Program-made: the position numbers and the translations under genes
Shown: positions 48,601-60,188 of the stretch, piece after piece
How the letters are laid out: each line of letters begins with the position of its first letter
Numbering within the stretch: position 1 is the first letter of the stretch
Notes under the pieces: generated by a model
What the model saw: the letters and a program-made list of their open reading frames with translations, nothing else
Database searches by the model: none
What the model was told of the DNA's origin: nothing
Source of the DNA: Phlebopus portentosus
Lineage: Eukaryota > Basidiomycota > Agaricomycetes > Boletales > Boletinellaceae
Length of the DNA stretch: 64,000 bases
Direction of reading: 5' to 3'
NCBI GenBank assembly: GCA_037892935.1
Contig: JAYXKI010000007.1
Span: 434,001 to 498,000, forward strand

Positions 48601-51600
48601 AAGCTTGTCCAACGCTGCGTAATTGACAGTTACTGCGTTGGAGGTGCTAGGTAGCGTCGTTTCCATTTTGACAGTACTCTTAGTTGGGCAATCTTTCGCC
48701 ATGTGTCCAACTTGCTCGCATATGAAACATTGATTTTTAGCTCGCATTTCATCCAGTTTCTCCTTACTCCATTTCTTTACATATGGATTCTCGGTCTTTG
48801 GACGTCTATCTTTCTTAGGTGCGCCTTTCTTCTTATTTCTCTCGTCTCTGTCCCTATTCTTTGCATTATTAGGGCGAATGTTTGTGCTGTTAGCACTAAC
48901 ATTCCGATGAGACGGTTTTGCACGTGATCGTTCGCTTTCCTCAAATCGACGTCTGTTCTTCCATGGCTGCTTGCCTTTGACATTTGGGGAGTGTTTACGT
49001 TCTTCTGGACGTTCAGAACGTAAATTTTGCTGACTATAATTTTTGGTATAAATTCCCTCGTGCCATTTTACACCAATTGCTTCGTTAGCTCGTTCTATGC
49101 TGTCCAGTCGATCATGCAGATCTTCGTAAGACACAGTATCGGGACTCAAGTTATCTAGACGCAATTGTCTTTGATATTCGGGATGTAAGCCTTCCCATAC
49201 TCTGCGAATCAATTCCCTAGTTGAAATATCTCCCAGGTTTTCGGCCATGACTTCCATTTCATACAAATATTTTTGTATATCTTTGCGTCCTTGTCTCATA
49301 CGCTGGAATTGTCTTCGTAAGTCCTCAGAATAATTTGTTGGAAAGCAGTAATTCATTAACTCGGTGTAGAACTTCGACAAAGTCCATTTTTGGTCTTCAA
49401 TACCTACTTTCTGGCGATAAAACTCCATTGCTTTACCTTTCAAGAAACTAGGTAAGACACCTACTTGTTGTCTTGGAAGTCTTTCTAACCCTGTTTGGCG
49501 CATATACAAGTTTGTTTCGACCACAAACTTATTAAATTTGGTCAAGTTGGCTTCTCCATCGTACGGGGTAGGTGGAATCGCTTTTACTCCTTGAGATTGA
49601 ATTTTGAGGAGTAACATGTTCTTCTTCCATCTACGTTTAGCTCGTTTCTTCTTGGATTTGGTATGTTCCGAATCACTCGAATTAATACTTGAGGGTTCCA
49701 TTAACGTATCATCACTCGAATAATCAGAATCATCTGATGAAGAGCTAGACGAACTACTTGGATTACTTGAAGATGGGCTGGTAGGTTTACGAGACGATCG
49801 ACGAATTGCTTGTTTGAGAAAACTCTGATGACCTAAATTCTCAGAAGGCTTGATCGACGCGAAACGACCTGTATGTCGTTCTTTCTTCTCTTTCTCATGT
49901 CTTTTGTCTCGCTTTTCCTTATTCTTGGCTTTCTTGGTCTCTTGTACTCGGGACTTGTGTCTTCCAGCAAGAATGGCTATTTTTCGTACCGACTGTCTGG
50001 GTCCATCAAGCTCACTATCAGATAATTCATCTGATAGTTTGCTTTCGTTGCCTGTGTCCGAGTCTTTGGGTGCCTTGCCTCGTCTCTTGTCATCCGAGCT
50101 CTCATCGGAACTGTGATCCGGACTTCCTGGGGGTCCTCTGTGGAATTGACGCGTGCTATACTCGTGTCTGTCCCCGTGTTCACTTGGATCTCGCTTGATG
50201 TTCTTCTCCTTCTTTCGGTCGAATTCCCTATTGTGCTCCTTACTAGGCGATCTGGATTTGGACTTGTACCGACGATGAGTTCTCTGTTTTTCTTTCTTTT
50301 CCTTTTCAATTAGCTGGTCAGGAGATGAGGCATCCCAGGTAGACGGTCCGGCGTATCCTGAGCGAAAGGTCTGCGTGCGTGCCTCTTTGGCACGCATTCT
50401 CTCCTCTTCTTGTTCTTGCATACGTCTGAACTTGATTGCCTGAAGGTACTCCATCTGCTGATCTATATCGGAGATAGACGTGAAGGCCAGTCCCACGTTT
50501 CCGTAATTATCAGGGTCTGGTAATTTACCCTTAAATTTTGCTGGTGTCTTCGTGTCCTGACTCATAGATTCCTGGTCATATCCTGATACTCGAAGAGATC
50601 CGCTGGAGATGGGCAACCCTACTGCGCTAGCGGAAGCCCACTCTCGTATCTCCTCTGCACGACGTTGAAACCGCTTCTCTTCTTTCTGGGCCCTCCTGTC
50701 CGCTTTACGCTCGGCCTTACTTTTCGAGTCGGTCTGAGTCGAGAAAACCGAGAACTGATCATCTTCGTTCTCTTCCTCGACTTTGTCGGACTTGCGGCTC
50801 CCTTCCCGAGGTGGATTATTCAACTCTTCATTGAGTTTCTTTACTGCCTCCTTAAGAGGAATATTTGATTCGCCTCGTGGCGCAACCACGAATCTATTGG
50901 ATTCGTCTAGTCCAAATTCGAGCCTCATGTCAGTGAACATGCGTTGCACTTTCTGCGCAGCTGATTCGAGTTCTTGCGTCGATAATTCCTTACTGGTACG
51001 TTTACCTTCGGAATTTCGTCTATTCCTGCTTACTGGGATAAAACCTTCGTTATCAGCTGTGGTATGGCTCAGTACATTACTTGGTACTGTGCTATACTGA
51101 CTCATGGGGGTCTGTTCCCCAGTTCTGGTGCGTGTTCCCAAATTTCTTTCTGATTTTACTGGTTCTGATGTAATTACAGTAGCTGGACCGGTCGAAGGGT
51201 AGTACCCCGCCGGTTTCCAGTTGGATATAGACGGATTATCATCAACGTCAATCCGGTGAGTACCTTGTACTTCTTTGGTAACATTCGCGGGATTGGCACG
51301 CGGTTCTTCGCGAGGTCTTTCGACTCTCTCGCGGAAAATTTGAGCTGCATCCCTGATGCGCCCCTTCGCAGGCGGAACTACCACTGCGGTATCTCGGTGA
51401 GCGTCCCCACCAGTCAGAGTATCTTCTTCTGACTCTTTTCTCTTCGTTTGTTCAGTACGAATCGAATTCGGGGAGAGTTGTTCTTCAACAACCCCCACAG
51501 ACAGCCGTCTACCCCGGTATTGACGTTTTACAATCGGTATGTCTCTATTGACTTCCCGAACACGTCCTTCCTTGTTGCGCAACGTTATAATATTCTTTGG

Positions 51601-51609
51601 TGGATCCAT
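42652..51609 (-). CDS. Single-frame Gag-Pol polyprotein with chromodomain
   Basis: 2,985 residues from ATG 51609, without frameshift or stop. Residues 1-660 are charged, low-complexity and unrecognised. A retrotransposon Gag core follows at about 665-850 (PYDGEANLTKFNKFV, EFYRQKVG). A CCHC zinc knuckle (CFICEQVGHMAKDC) lies near 960. The aspartic protease site is ALVDSGS near 1350. Reverse transcriptase has YLDDLVIYS near 1670, and RNase H has TDASH near 1823. Integrase has its HHCC finger near 2215 (CDSCHTCKISK) and the DDE residues in GMDFVGPF, VSDRGSLF and ATERMNK. A chromodomain at about 2583-2636 (FKVVWKAGDHTWLPYEKV) usually guides integration. About 345 further residues follow, which is unusual. 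Family polyproteins are normally about 1,300-1,600 residues. Confidence 0.93.
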   Translation of the reverse strand: MDPPKNIITLRNKEGRVREVNRDIPIVKRQYRGRRLSVGVVEEQLSPNSIRTEQTKRKESEEDTLTGGDAHRDTAVVVPPAKGRIRDAAQIFRERVERPREEPRANPANVTKEVQGTHRIDVDDNPSISNWKPAGYYPSTGPATVITSEPVKSERNLGTRTRTGEQTPMSQYSTVPSNVLSHTTADNEGFIPVSRNRRNSEGKRTSKELSTQELESAAQKVQRMFTDMRLEFGLDESNRFVVAPRGESNIPLKEAVKKLNEELNNPPREGSRKSDKVEEENEDDQFSVFSTQTDSKSKAERKADRRAQKEEKRFQRRAEEIREWASASAVGLPISSGSLRVSGYDQESMSQDTKTPAKFKGKLPDPDNYGNVGLAFTSISDIDQQMEYLQAIKFRRMQEQEEERMRAKEARTQTFRSGYAGPSTWDASSPDQLIEKEKKEKQRTHRRYKSKSRSPSKEHNREFDRKKEKNIKRDPSEHGDRHEYSTRQFHRGPPGSPDHSSDESSDDKRRGKAPKDSDTGNESKLSDELSDSELDGPRQSVRKIAILAGRHKSRVQETKKAKNKEKRDKRHEKEKKERHTGRFASIKPSENLGHQSFLKQAIRRSSRKPTSPSSSNPSSSSSSSSDDSDYSSDDTLMEPSSINSSDSEHTKSKKKRAKRRWKKNMLLLKIQSQGVKAIPPTPYDGEANLTKFNKFVVETNLYMRQTGLERLPRQQVGVLPSFLKGKAMEFYRQKVGIEDQKWTLSKFYTELMNYCFPTNYSEDLRRQFQRMRQGRKDIQKYLYEMEVMAENLGDISTRELIRRVWEGLHPEYQRQLRLDNLSPDTVSYEDLHDRLDSIERANEAIGVKWHEGIYTKNYSQQNLRSERPEERKHSPNVKGKQPWKNRRRFEESERSRAKPSHRNVSANSTNIRPNNAKNRDRDERNKKKGAPKKDRRPKTENPYVKKWSKEKLDEMRAKNQCFICEQVGHMAKDCPTKSTVKMETTLPSTSNAVTVNYAALDKLRSMNRDEQYLDLEVVTQGASSSAGQHTINASMIYVDETEYDEPDDELESDPMSYELIRDMFRLSRTDLLNTNHFVTYQSNASERELNVKPLKHHTGKFTKPRMIRCNGKKPWEYKDAFSYGAIECLKNGIPYPFDRKCVKKWKHQYGISKRFQVTRVNDEYFCVEDWWDRDEFMLPVELAYMPEFDIRTWYALGREARYSPDVVNTNGVREEIEDIFNPRLFDHLDEPGIEQYFEPRLFDLDVPWINQQVINLLRGYSEQECEFLVYCALAYLVHGILERANENTVTKIKYEYIVRSYSVNAVQTKKNVHSVPMLERTSAYAKDFKRSIPSPIVVIVHLEGQPARALVDSGSLADFVSSKFADQIGLRRIPLAKPLAVQLAAQGSRTKVNYCALAELKFGSVKCKRHFDIMNLDNYDIILGTPFLYQHKVSIGFNQPRIWIESSDPLPLEGEQITNLSSMVIDTYERELEKCRLEIKEYARDLFKDASQTSLPPLRAINHSIPLIDETKKYKFRRSTCPDPLREQWKEKRKDYIQSGRWKVVTGSNAMPMLLLQKPRKNKDEPIRLRTVVDLRDRNANTRKLSSPLPDIESVLRRVASKKYRSLIDGKDAYEQIRVVPEHVSRTIFNTPDGTMVSQVMQLGDCNSGATYQALMNHIFQPYLGDWMDIYLDDLVIYSDTVEDHIRHLKIVIDILRKEQFYLSEHKMQLFQSELRILGHIVDDNGIRMDPHKIDSIQKWKVPSSKDSLKRFLGAVGYLAPNIPQLRIPMGVLTNISGETARFRWSFTEQRAFDQIVKLVHDFQNHHRVVLQYGKNAPPINVTTDASHTGIGGIISQGEDWQNAKVAAFYSAKLNSAQQNYPVHDKELLAGVETMLRHKNLLQGAHFRWFTDHKPLQHLFEQPNLSGRQARWIEKLSDFDFEVIYVAGTENILADALSRIYAEDLPGTVRTRPEYTNQIDEDDIPILSRLENKGASPILVNPTHILHMYSIPIHENMDRLSNIAMNVPKRLRITFKRGEQQDNLSNIQEGGMQRPRIKKVTLRIRNRDTPSNNGLDDRQNDLREKDATQQKDRLTDLSSEPITGNSKTIQDRPHAPIPSEPSQVATSESTHTGKEMDTIDPQFPTIQSDIQNLQQSIEPTLTDVIAQAQPQIQFPNCLKNRFHEDQFFKLIMENPAHYKNFHVENGLIFRREGERYLLCIPKILINNRSAREIVIEHAHSILAHLGARKTLQYLRDQVWWKEMVSDISSYCDSCHTCKISKPNHQRPYGLLNPLNAPTRPWQTIGMDFVGPFPESKNRLSSFDMICTIVCLLTGMVHLLPCKQTYRAKEFAELIFENVYKLHGLPESIVSDRGSLFTSTLWKHLNKLLNVKLRLSSAYHPQTDGATERMNKTIAQMLRQCVSPNQKDWVMKLPMIEFAVNSARSETTGYAPFFLNYGRMPRSMIWNDPSQDEYPGVRTFALKLKEAIMSAHDSILQARVKQTRQANRHRRMSPFEIGDLVYLSTKNMNLPKQRARKLVPKFIGPYKILRVAGNDSYEIDLPRSLKNRGIHPIFHASLLRIHMPNDDRLFPGRDISQVTNLEDGTNEWVVESIDTHYGKGTDSLFKVVWKAGDHTWLPYEKVKHLEALNTYLEVLGVDSIENLPMGNDEPDTDDPQITVHTVWVEHEAILASLHVNNVYQLKDSHKKHWKKFRRISKTLTMNSDSLPVNFFAPNSNVPNAPPERFTEPDTGPITQSWATFDTATSTSYVFLAAELRKVFEFHRYIETNSIPPGVNQPERYLIIRRLYNGHVPDFYALAALPPFADPRHLAEAIQNHFDYSRRKNLASNQGIQLILYSRTSLVLSLNNSPTGSKVREARFREGSAPYSRRNRAAQRKLTPGIEKRPDEPKVGDDTTLSLIRPAVLPNLASSSKFDGPSQPSVRVPNTLTHSQSAAQVVDTTPSTSMTFMTSKSANLPTTGTSFSNVPARSSTPIPEGPLFGDDDMKD

Positions 51610-51803
51610 AGATACGGTGAGCACTCAAAAACAACACAGAACAAATGAAAATCAGTGAAACTCAGCTATTTTTGTGTTTTTCTAGATAATAAGTCAACTA
51701 TTGCGGGTACCAGTAGGTTGATCAGACCTGTAGGCTCCTCGACAACGTCGACTACCAAGATAGCGATCAAATACGAAGCAGTTCGGTTGAACAGTCAAAA
51801 ATA
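51610..51803 (-). other. Retroelement 5' leader
   Basis: 194 bases between the 5' LTR and the gag-pol start (element sense is minus). A primer-binding site beginning TGG next to the LTR is not present; the nearest TGG-type sequences lie 45 or more bases inside. Priming by another mechanism is possible. Confidence 0.5.
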
Positions 51804-52045
51804 TGTGACGAATGGTAAGATTCGGTCACACGAGAGATTCCTCTGGCACTCAGATCACACCGTTACTGACTGGATTAACCGTAGTATTAGAGTGATAGTC
51901 GAGAGGGAAGAATCCCTCTTACATTTGCTATCTACCAGCTATATAAACTAAACTACACATGGGGGAAACGTGAAAACTAAAGCTAACTAAATGCATAGGG
52001 TCGCGCTCACATAAGCTATTGGTAAGATACTTAGTCATATGGTCA
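51804..52045 (-). repeat. 5' LTR (element sense)
   Basis: 242 bases bounded by TG and CA on the plus strand and abutting the right GTGGT duplication. It matches the other LTR at every position from its TGTGACG end through 52043. As the 5' LTR it should hold the element promoter, reading leftward. Confidence 0.9.
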
Positions 52046-52050
52046 GTGGT
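52046..52050. repeat. Target-site duplication GTGGT, right copy
   Basis: Exact match to 42083-42087. The bases CAG at 52044-52046, formed across the junction, also make a possible splice acceptor. Confidence 0.85.
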
Positions 52051-54583
52051 GCGGATAACGATGGACTGGACCGTTTTACGTTCGGGAACATCGGCAAACA
52101 AAATCAAACGAGGTATTGGGCTCATCTGGCATGCGCGTGGGTGTTCACTAGTGCGTTTTTCATATACTACGTTTATGACAGAATACGGAACCTAACAATT
52201 TCTGCGTTTCATAGTGTGGATATGTGGTGTGATCTACCGCGAAATGAAGCACTTCATTGCTACGCGGCAGGAATATCTTGTCAGCGAGATGCATTCTTCC
52301 TCAGAACAAGCCAACACGATTCTAATTACGGGTATCTGCGATGACTATCTGAGCGTTCGGAATCTCACGACATTGTTCTCGCATCTACCTGGCGGCGTAC
52401 GGAAAGTGTGGCTGAACCACGACCTCAAGGAATTGCCAAAGATCTACAAACGTAGGATGAATGCATGTGACATATTAGAAAAGGCGGAGACCAAGCTAGT
52501 CCGAAAGGCGATGAAGATAAGGCAGGAACAAAATAAAAACGGGAAAAGGAAGAAGAAGGGAGGTGGGTATCATTCCGACTCTGAGTTCGACAGAGAACGA
52601 GGGCTATCTCTGGCGGAGAAAATAGTTCCCAAGAAGGATTGGCCGAAGCACCGACTTCACTTGGGTCCTCTTCCATTCGCCATACCTTTGCTCAGTAAGA
52701 AGGTTGACACGATCGATTGGGCGCGGGAGGAAATTATTGAAACAACAAGGTTGTTAAGGAAAGGGCGCCGGGTTATTGATAGAGAGACAGGGAGAGCACC
52801 AGACGGTCATCGCAATAGCAAACGGTCCTTTCGCAAAGACAAGAAAGAGACTTATCCAGCACTCAATAGCGCATTCATACTATTCAACCAACAAATATCG
52901 GCACACCTTGCCATGCAGGCGTTAATTCATCACGAGCCATTCAAATTAAATCGCAAATACATTGAGGTTGCACCTGCTGACGTCATTTGGAGCAATTTAG
53001 GCATGAAGGCGGAGACAATGAGAATACGGACAGCTATTAGCTACTCAGCTACCGCAGCACTGATTGTCTTTTGGTCAATTCCTGGTGCGTATGTCTTTCC
53101 ATTAATTTCTTTTGGAGCCGTATTGATGTCGGATTCCAGTGGCACTCATTGGTGCGATGTCGAACGTGTCTGACCTGTGCAAAACATTCTCGTGGCTGGC
53201 TTGGCTGTGCGACGCACCAGATTCGGTTATTGGATTCATTCAAGGTGTTCTCCCGGCGGTGCTGCTTGCAGCTCTGATGAAGCTCCTGCCTGCTGTCTTG
53301 CGTCTGCTTTCTCGATTCGAGGGTGTGCCACGACGAACAGGTATGGAGCTAAGTCTCATGACCCGGTACTTTACGTTTCTGGTGACTGTATGTCACCATC
53401 TCGTCTCACATTGCTCTCATATACTCATCTCTTTTTGTCACCTAGCACTCATTTTTGATTGTTACATTGTCCTCTGGTTTGGTAGCTGCTCTTCCAGAGC
53501 TTCTTGAGGATCCAACCTCCATTCCTGCTCTCCTTGCTCATGAATTACCCAAGGCATCCACTTTCTTCCTGACATATGTCATCCTTAAGGGTCTAAGCGG
53601 TACCGGCGCTGGTTTTCTTCAAGTTTCCTACTTCTTGGTTTATTATTTAAAGTTAACATTGGTTGGGAGCACTCCTCGAGCCCTGTATAATGTCAAGTAC
53701 AAGTTGAAGATGGCCAAATTTGGAGAGACATTTCCTGAAGTCACCCTGCTTGTTGTTATTAGTGAGTCCTTATTGTCATATTTTCATACTGAGGCGTTCG
53801 TTCTGAGAGTGGTCATTAGGTATTGCTTACATGGTAATATCCCCAATAATTAACGGGCTCGCGGCCGTGACATTCTTCCTTTTCTTTGAAATGTATAAAT
53901 ACCGCTTTCTTTACCAACTTGGTCAGCCTGCATCATCGGATACCGGTGGGCTCTTTTTCCCTCGAGCCATTCAGCAAATTTTTGTCGGCGTATACATACA
54001 GCAAATCTGTTTATGTGCTCTCTTCTTCCTGGCTCGGGATCAAAACAATGAGCCGAGCGCTGTGCCTCAGGCGATACTCATGATTGCCTTGGGTTTTGTT
54101 ACGGTACGCTGAATGTCTCTCTATGCCGTGTGCTGAACCGTGAAAAGAAAATCTAATGTGATTCCTCACGTTCAGGTGATTTATCACAGCGCCTTGAATA
54201 GGGCGTATAATCCTCTCATTCGTGCTCTTCCTCTCACTAGGGCCGACGATTCTTACAAGGAAATAGAGGCCTCGATCAAAAGTTCCTCGGGAAAGCGTCT
54301 TGGACGGGATGAGCTTCGACGTACAGGAAGTTACGAGCCCAAGAAACATGACCAACCGACGGATTTCTACCACCCAGCAACTGCAGAACCAATCCGATCT
54401 ATATGGATTCCTCAGGATAGTCTCAGGCTAGGTATCGCGGAATCTGAGGTAAGGACGAACAAGAAGGCGGGTATATCCTCTGGATGTAGGGATGCGAAGA
54501 TGGACGAGAAGGGCCGCGTCGAAGTTTTCGGGCACCCGCCTGGTGATCCAGGGCCATGGATGGAAGACGATCATGGTGATTGA

Positions 54584-55749
54584 GCAAAAATGAGTAATCA
54601 GATTCGAAAGTGCTTTTGATTAGTAGTCGTTAGCGAAGCAATTCGTGTACATATCCCATTTTCAAACCCTAGTTTGATGAACCAATACCCGCGTTTCTGG
54701 ACCTAAGAAGATTAAAGTCTTGCTTCAGGCTGAACCAAATTACGCGAAGGAAATGGAGTGGCGAATGGCCACCTTTCCGCTTGTGGTGTTCGGCAGCGGG
54801 TGCATACCGATGCTGTGTCATTACAAGAAGTTTGACGGCCGGTGTGTGTGAAATATTTGGGCTAGCTAGCATTTACCGTTGTGGCCCCGCGCAATTCAAC
54901 AACTTCGCGCGCTGAGGCACTATCTAGGTTTCTCTTCGGTCGTCAAGTTACTCATCATGTTACGCATAGATCGAGTAATAAGTCAATGACCGCAGCAGAC
55001 CTGTCCTTGGCGTTCACGGTTACCGAAGGCTAATCTAGAACGTTCATCCACAAGAGGGGTCACTTCAAGTTCCTGCGTATCGATTGTCTCCGGAGCGACA
55101 GGAAGCTCGAGGTGATATTTGCATCGCACCTGAGTAGACTACATTGAAATAAGAGCAGATTTATCGGTGCGAAGGTCATTGAAATCTGCCCCGTATAAAC
55201 CTTCATACGTCTTTTATGGTTTGTCGATTACGCCTACAGCGAATTCCATAATACTGACAGAAGCACTCTCGCAATCACGCACCGAAAGCATCACAAATCC
55301 ATCTCATTCCTCAACGTCAATGGCACTCTACGGACCGCAGCGTTCCGTAGAACACGTTCTTTTCGTCAACCGAAGGCGGCTCAGTCGCCGCACTCGGGCC
55401 CGCCGGAACTGCTGTCTAATCATCTGACAGACAAAGCAGCTCGAACATATGAAGAAAGTGGTTCTTCCAGATCGCTATTGACGCAATGCCTTTAGTCTCC
55501 GCCGTCTCAGCAGAGTTATCCTCCAGCTTCTTTCGTGTTCGTTGTATCAGGTGGCGTTTTTCAACTTCCGTCCTTTGAAGCTGGTTCGACTTCTTTCTGT
55601 GCCGTCGGTGCCGCAGCGCATCTATGAATGCTACGGATGTGCAATATGTCATCCGATCCTGCGGCTTTTGACTATTCTCGATAGCTTTTGTGGAGCATCT
55701 GATATAAAAGCTAAAATGACCTGGCTGTCTTTCCTCGGTGTTAGCCATC
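54584..55749. other. Intergenic region with GH1 promoter
   Basis: No supported gene; frames at 55167-55427 and 55416-55760 lack family features. The last 190 bases are similar to the stretch before the GH1 pseudogene (CTTCCGTCCTTTG-type segment at both), so the promoter was duplicated with the gene. Confidence 0.5.
55703..55709 (+). promoter_or_regulatory. TATA box of the GH1 gene
   Basis: TATAAAA about 41 bases before the ATG at 55750. The duplicate downstream keeps TATAAG at the matching place (58969). Confidence 0.55.
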
Positions 55750-58450
<2,701 letters not shown>

Positions 58451-59018
58451 GACTGATGGTGGTAGGTTAATAAAAGGAACATGTTAGCAACTGGCGTACC
58501 AGTATAAGAATGATCATTACTGTCAAATTCTAGATAGAGTAAGGAATGACTCCAAGAGAGAGCAGTCCGGCCTAACATCCCGATTTTACTCGGAATGAGG
58601 CTGTCACGAAGGCCTTTCCCTGAGGTTGCGGCAAAGGTATAGGAGATGATTGTAGTAAGTTACGAAAGAAAGAGCACTGGCTCATGCTGGATCTGGGATG
58701 TTTAGATCGGCTCTGCTATATTGGCTGTTATTTCCGGCTGAGCTATGCGTCGATCTGTCCAGTCATGCCTGTCGGTTTCCCTGACTTCCGGGTCGTATTG
58801 CCTCGTACTGGCTGGAATAGGTGGAGTTCCTAGCTTCCGTCCTTTGGAGCTTTCTAGACTTCTTTCGGTGCCGACCGTTCCATAGCGTATGTTTGATTGC
58901 GCATCATCCCATCCGATCTGCGCGGCTCTCTACCAGTTCCGAGATCGATCCCTCTTGTGGTCCACTGATATAAGCCCCAAAATATCCAATCGTTTATCCG
59001 CGGTGGTACTCAACATAT
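58451..59018. other. Intergenic region between GH1 gene and pseudogene
   Basis: 3' flank of the GH1 gene, then from about 58838 the duplicated promoter with TATAAG at 58969-58974. No gene seen. Confidence 0.5.
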
Positions 59019-60188
59019 ATGACTACCATACAGCTTCTTGTCCTCTGTCTGGTCCCTTCACTTGGTACGGTCGCTGGGCTGAACGACGTCGGAGATGCGA
59101 CAAACTCAATCTCAGGCTCTTCACCGGTCGTCGCTGAATCCTTGCGTACTGCAGGTGCTCCAAGCTTTACCTCGTCAGCTCCAACTTTCACTTCGGTACC
59201 TTCCACCATTTTCATACCGTTTCCTGGCTCTGTGAGTACTAAAACGTCCTCAGACCCAAAGTCAGTCCAATGCATTATATTTACGCACTTCAGAGACTGA
59301 TGGTCACTGCTACAGATAGGCGAAATCGCGGATCCGCCGTTCACAACTACGGCCGAAGCCATTTTCCCTGTCGTTTTGTCGTCTTCAGCATCATCGGTGT
59401 ATCCGACCTGGTACGCGGCCACCCATCCGAATGTTCTCCCAAACCTCAAATTACCGAAGAACTTCGAGTTCGGTGTTGCATCCAGGTGCTATTGCTGATG
59501 GCACAAATGGAGATATTGTGGACCTTCAGTATCTGCTTTACAAGAATGACACGGCTCGAGTGGCGGCGTTGGGTCTTAGTGCCTACTCGTATGCATTTGC
59601 TCTCCTTATTTCGCTTTCTTCTTGGTCCAAAAGCTTTCGCTTATTCTCTTTTAGGATCTCGTGGGCACGTATTCTTACCGGTGAATTCATAGGGACTGGA
59701 TCATTATTCTGACAGCCCGGTGCATGCTTCCGGTCACTGGCGTGATATCTTGAAGGAAGCGCTGAACGAGACGATGCTGTGAAGGAAAGAATGAAATCAT
59801 AGGCGTGTGCAATGATTGGCCGCACCGAACAGATCTCTACGTGGATATGCTCGGCGAGTCACTCCCGGCGATTCACGAAGACGGTATTCCCGCTCGAAGG
59901 ATTTTTACTTGGTGTACACATCTTCTCATTCCTCAAATTCTGTTACGTAGTCCATTTGCTGATAGTGGTGTTTAGCGATGATTGATAATGCTGAGTGGAA
60001 TACTGGCGTTACAGCTGCGCGATTCGGGATCCAACATGTCAATTACACGTCACTTGAGAGGCATTTCAAACGTTCTGCGCTTGCTCTGTGTACGTCTCCC
60101 GCTATCGTATGTGTATCGTGTTTTTCGAGAGATGCTGATAGACAGCTTTTTAGCGGAGTTATATGCATCGCATAAATTGCAGGACTGA
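59019..60188 (+). pseudogene. Internally deleted GH1 pseudogene
   Basis: A tandem copy of the upstream GH1 gene. The start (MTTIQLLVLCLVPSLGTVAG), Ser/Thr-rich region, [15 protein letters not shown] and LPKNFEFGVAS match. A 70-base block carrying the AAYQVEGA region is missing, which shifts the frame into [20 protein letters not shown]. After ISWARIL the sequence jumps to HWRDILKEALNETML and a stop, so the segment with the catalytic NEP motif is lost. It then jumps again to DMLGESLPAIHEDGIPARRI, losing the SEFG nucleophile. The end (NAEWNTGVTAARFGIQHVNY) is well preserved. No active enzyme can be made. Confidence 0.88.

Larger units (their letters stand above)
42088..52045 (-). mobile_element. 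Complete Ty3/gypsy LTR retrotransposon with chromodomain (chromovirus)
   Basis: 9,958 bp element in antisense orientation to the host channel gene. It has LTRs at both ends, a single gag-pol frame on the minus strand and an exact GTGGT target duplication. The order protease, reverse transcriptase, RNase H, integrase, chromodomain places it in Ty3/gypsy chromoviruses, a lineage common in fungi. The two LTRs are identical over 240 bases as read, and the coding frame has no stop, so insertion is recent and the element could be active. I find no clear tRNA-type primer-binding site after the 5' LTR and no polypurine tract before the 3' LTR. Confidence 0.93.
41502..54583 (+). pseudogene. CSC1/OSCA-type (DUF221) channel gene split by a retrotransposon
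   Basis: The family comprises hyperosmolality- or stretch-gated cation channels and lipid scramblases of the plasma membrane. Exon 1 is 41502-41800, starting with a signal-like hydrophobic stretch (NVVLLLCILSSLVQAQ), then TSLWTNGAIFAAELIAFSFL. Exon 2 starts at 41886 and is cut after codon 167 (GVDGG) at 42087 by the element at 42088-52045. Coding resumes after the target duplication at 52051 with ADNDGLDRFTFGNIGK. One intron later comes VIYREMKHFIATRQEYL, then the cytosolic loop (TILITGICDDYLSVRNL) and the membrane core (KASTFFLTYVILKGLSGTGA, KYRFLYQLGQPASSDTGGLF). It ends VEVFGHPPGDPGPWMEDD with TGA at 54581-54583. All other exons look intact, so the insertion appears to be the only lesion. 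Confidence 0.88.

Noticed and set aside
42662..51648. Many plus-strand frames across the retroelement
   Set aside because: They are antisense shadows of the single gag-pol frame and show no domain features.
52040..52043. TGGT as a 4 bp target duplication
   Set aside because: It would leave the host exon out of frame after removal of the element. GTGGT at 52046-52050 is a 5 bp exact match, gives TG...CA ends and restores the frame.
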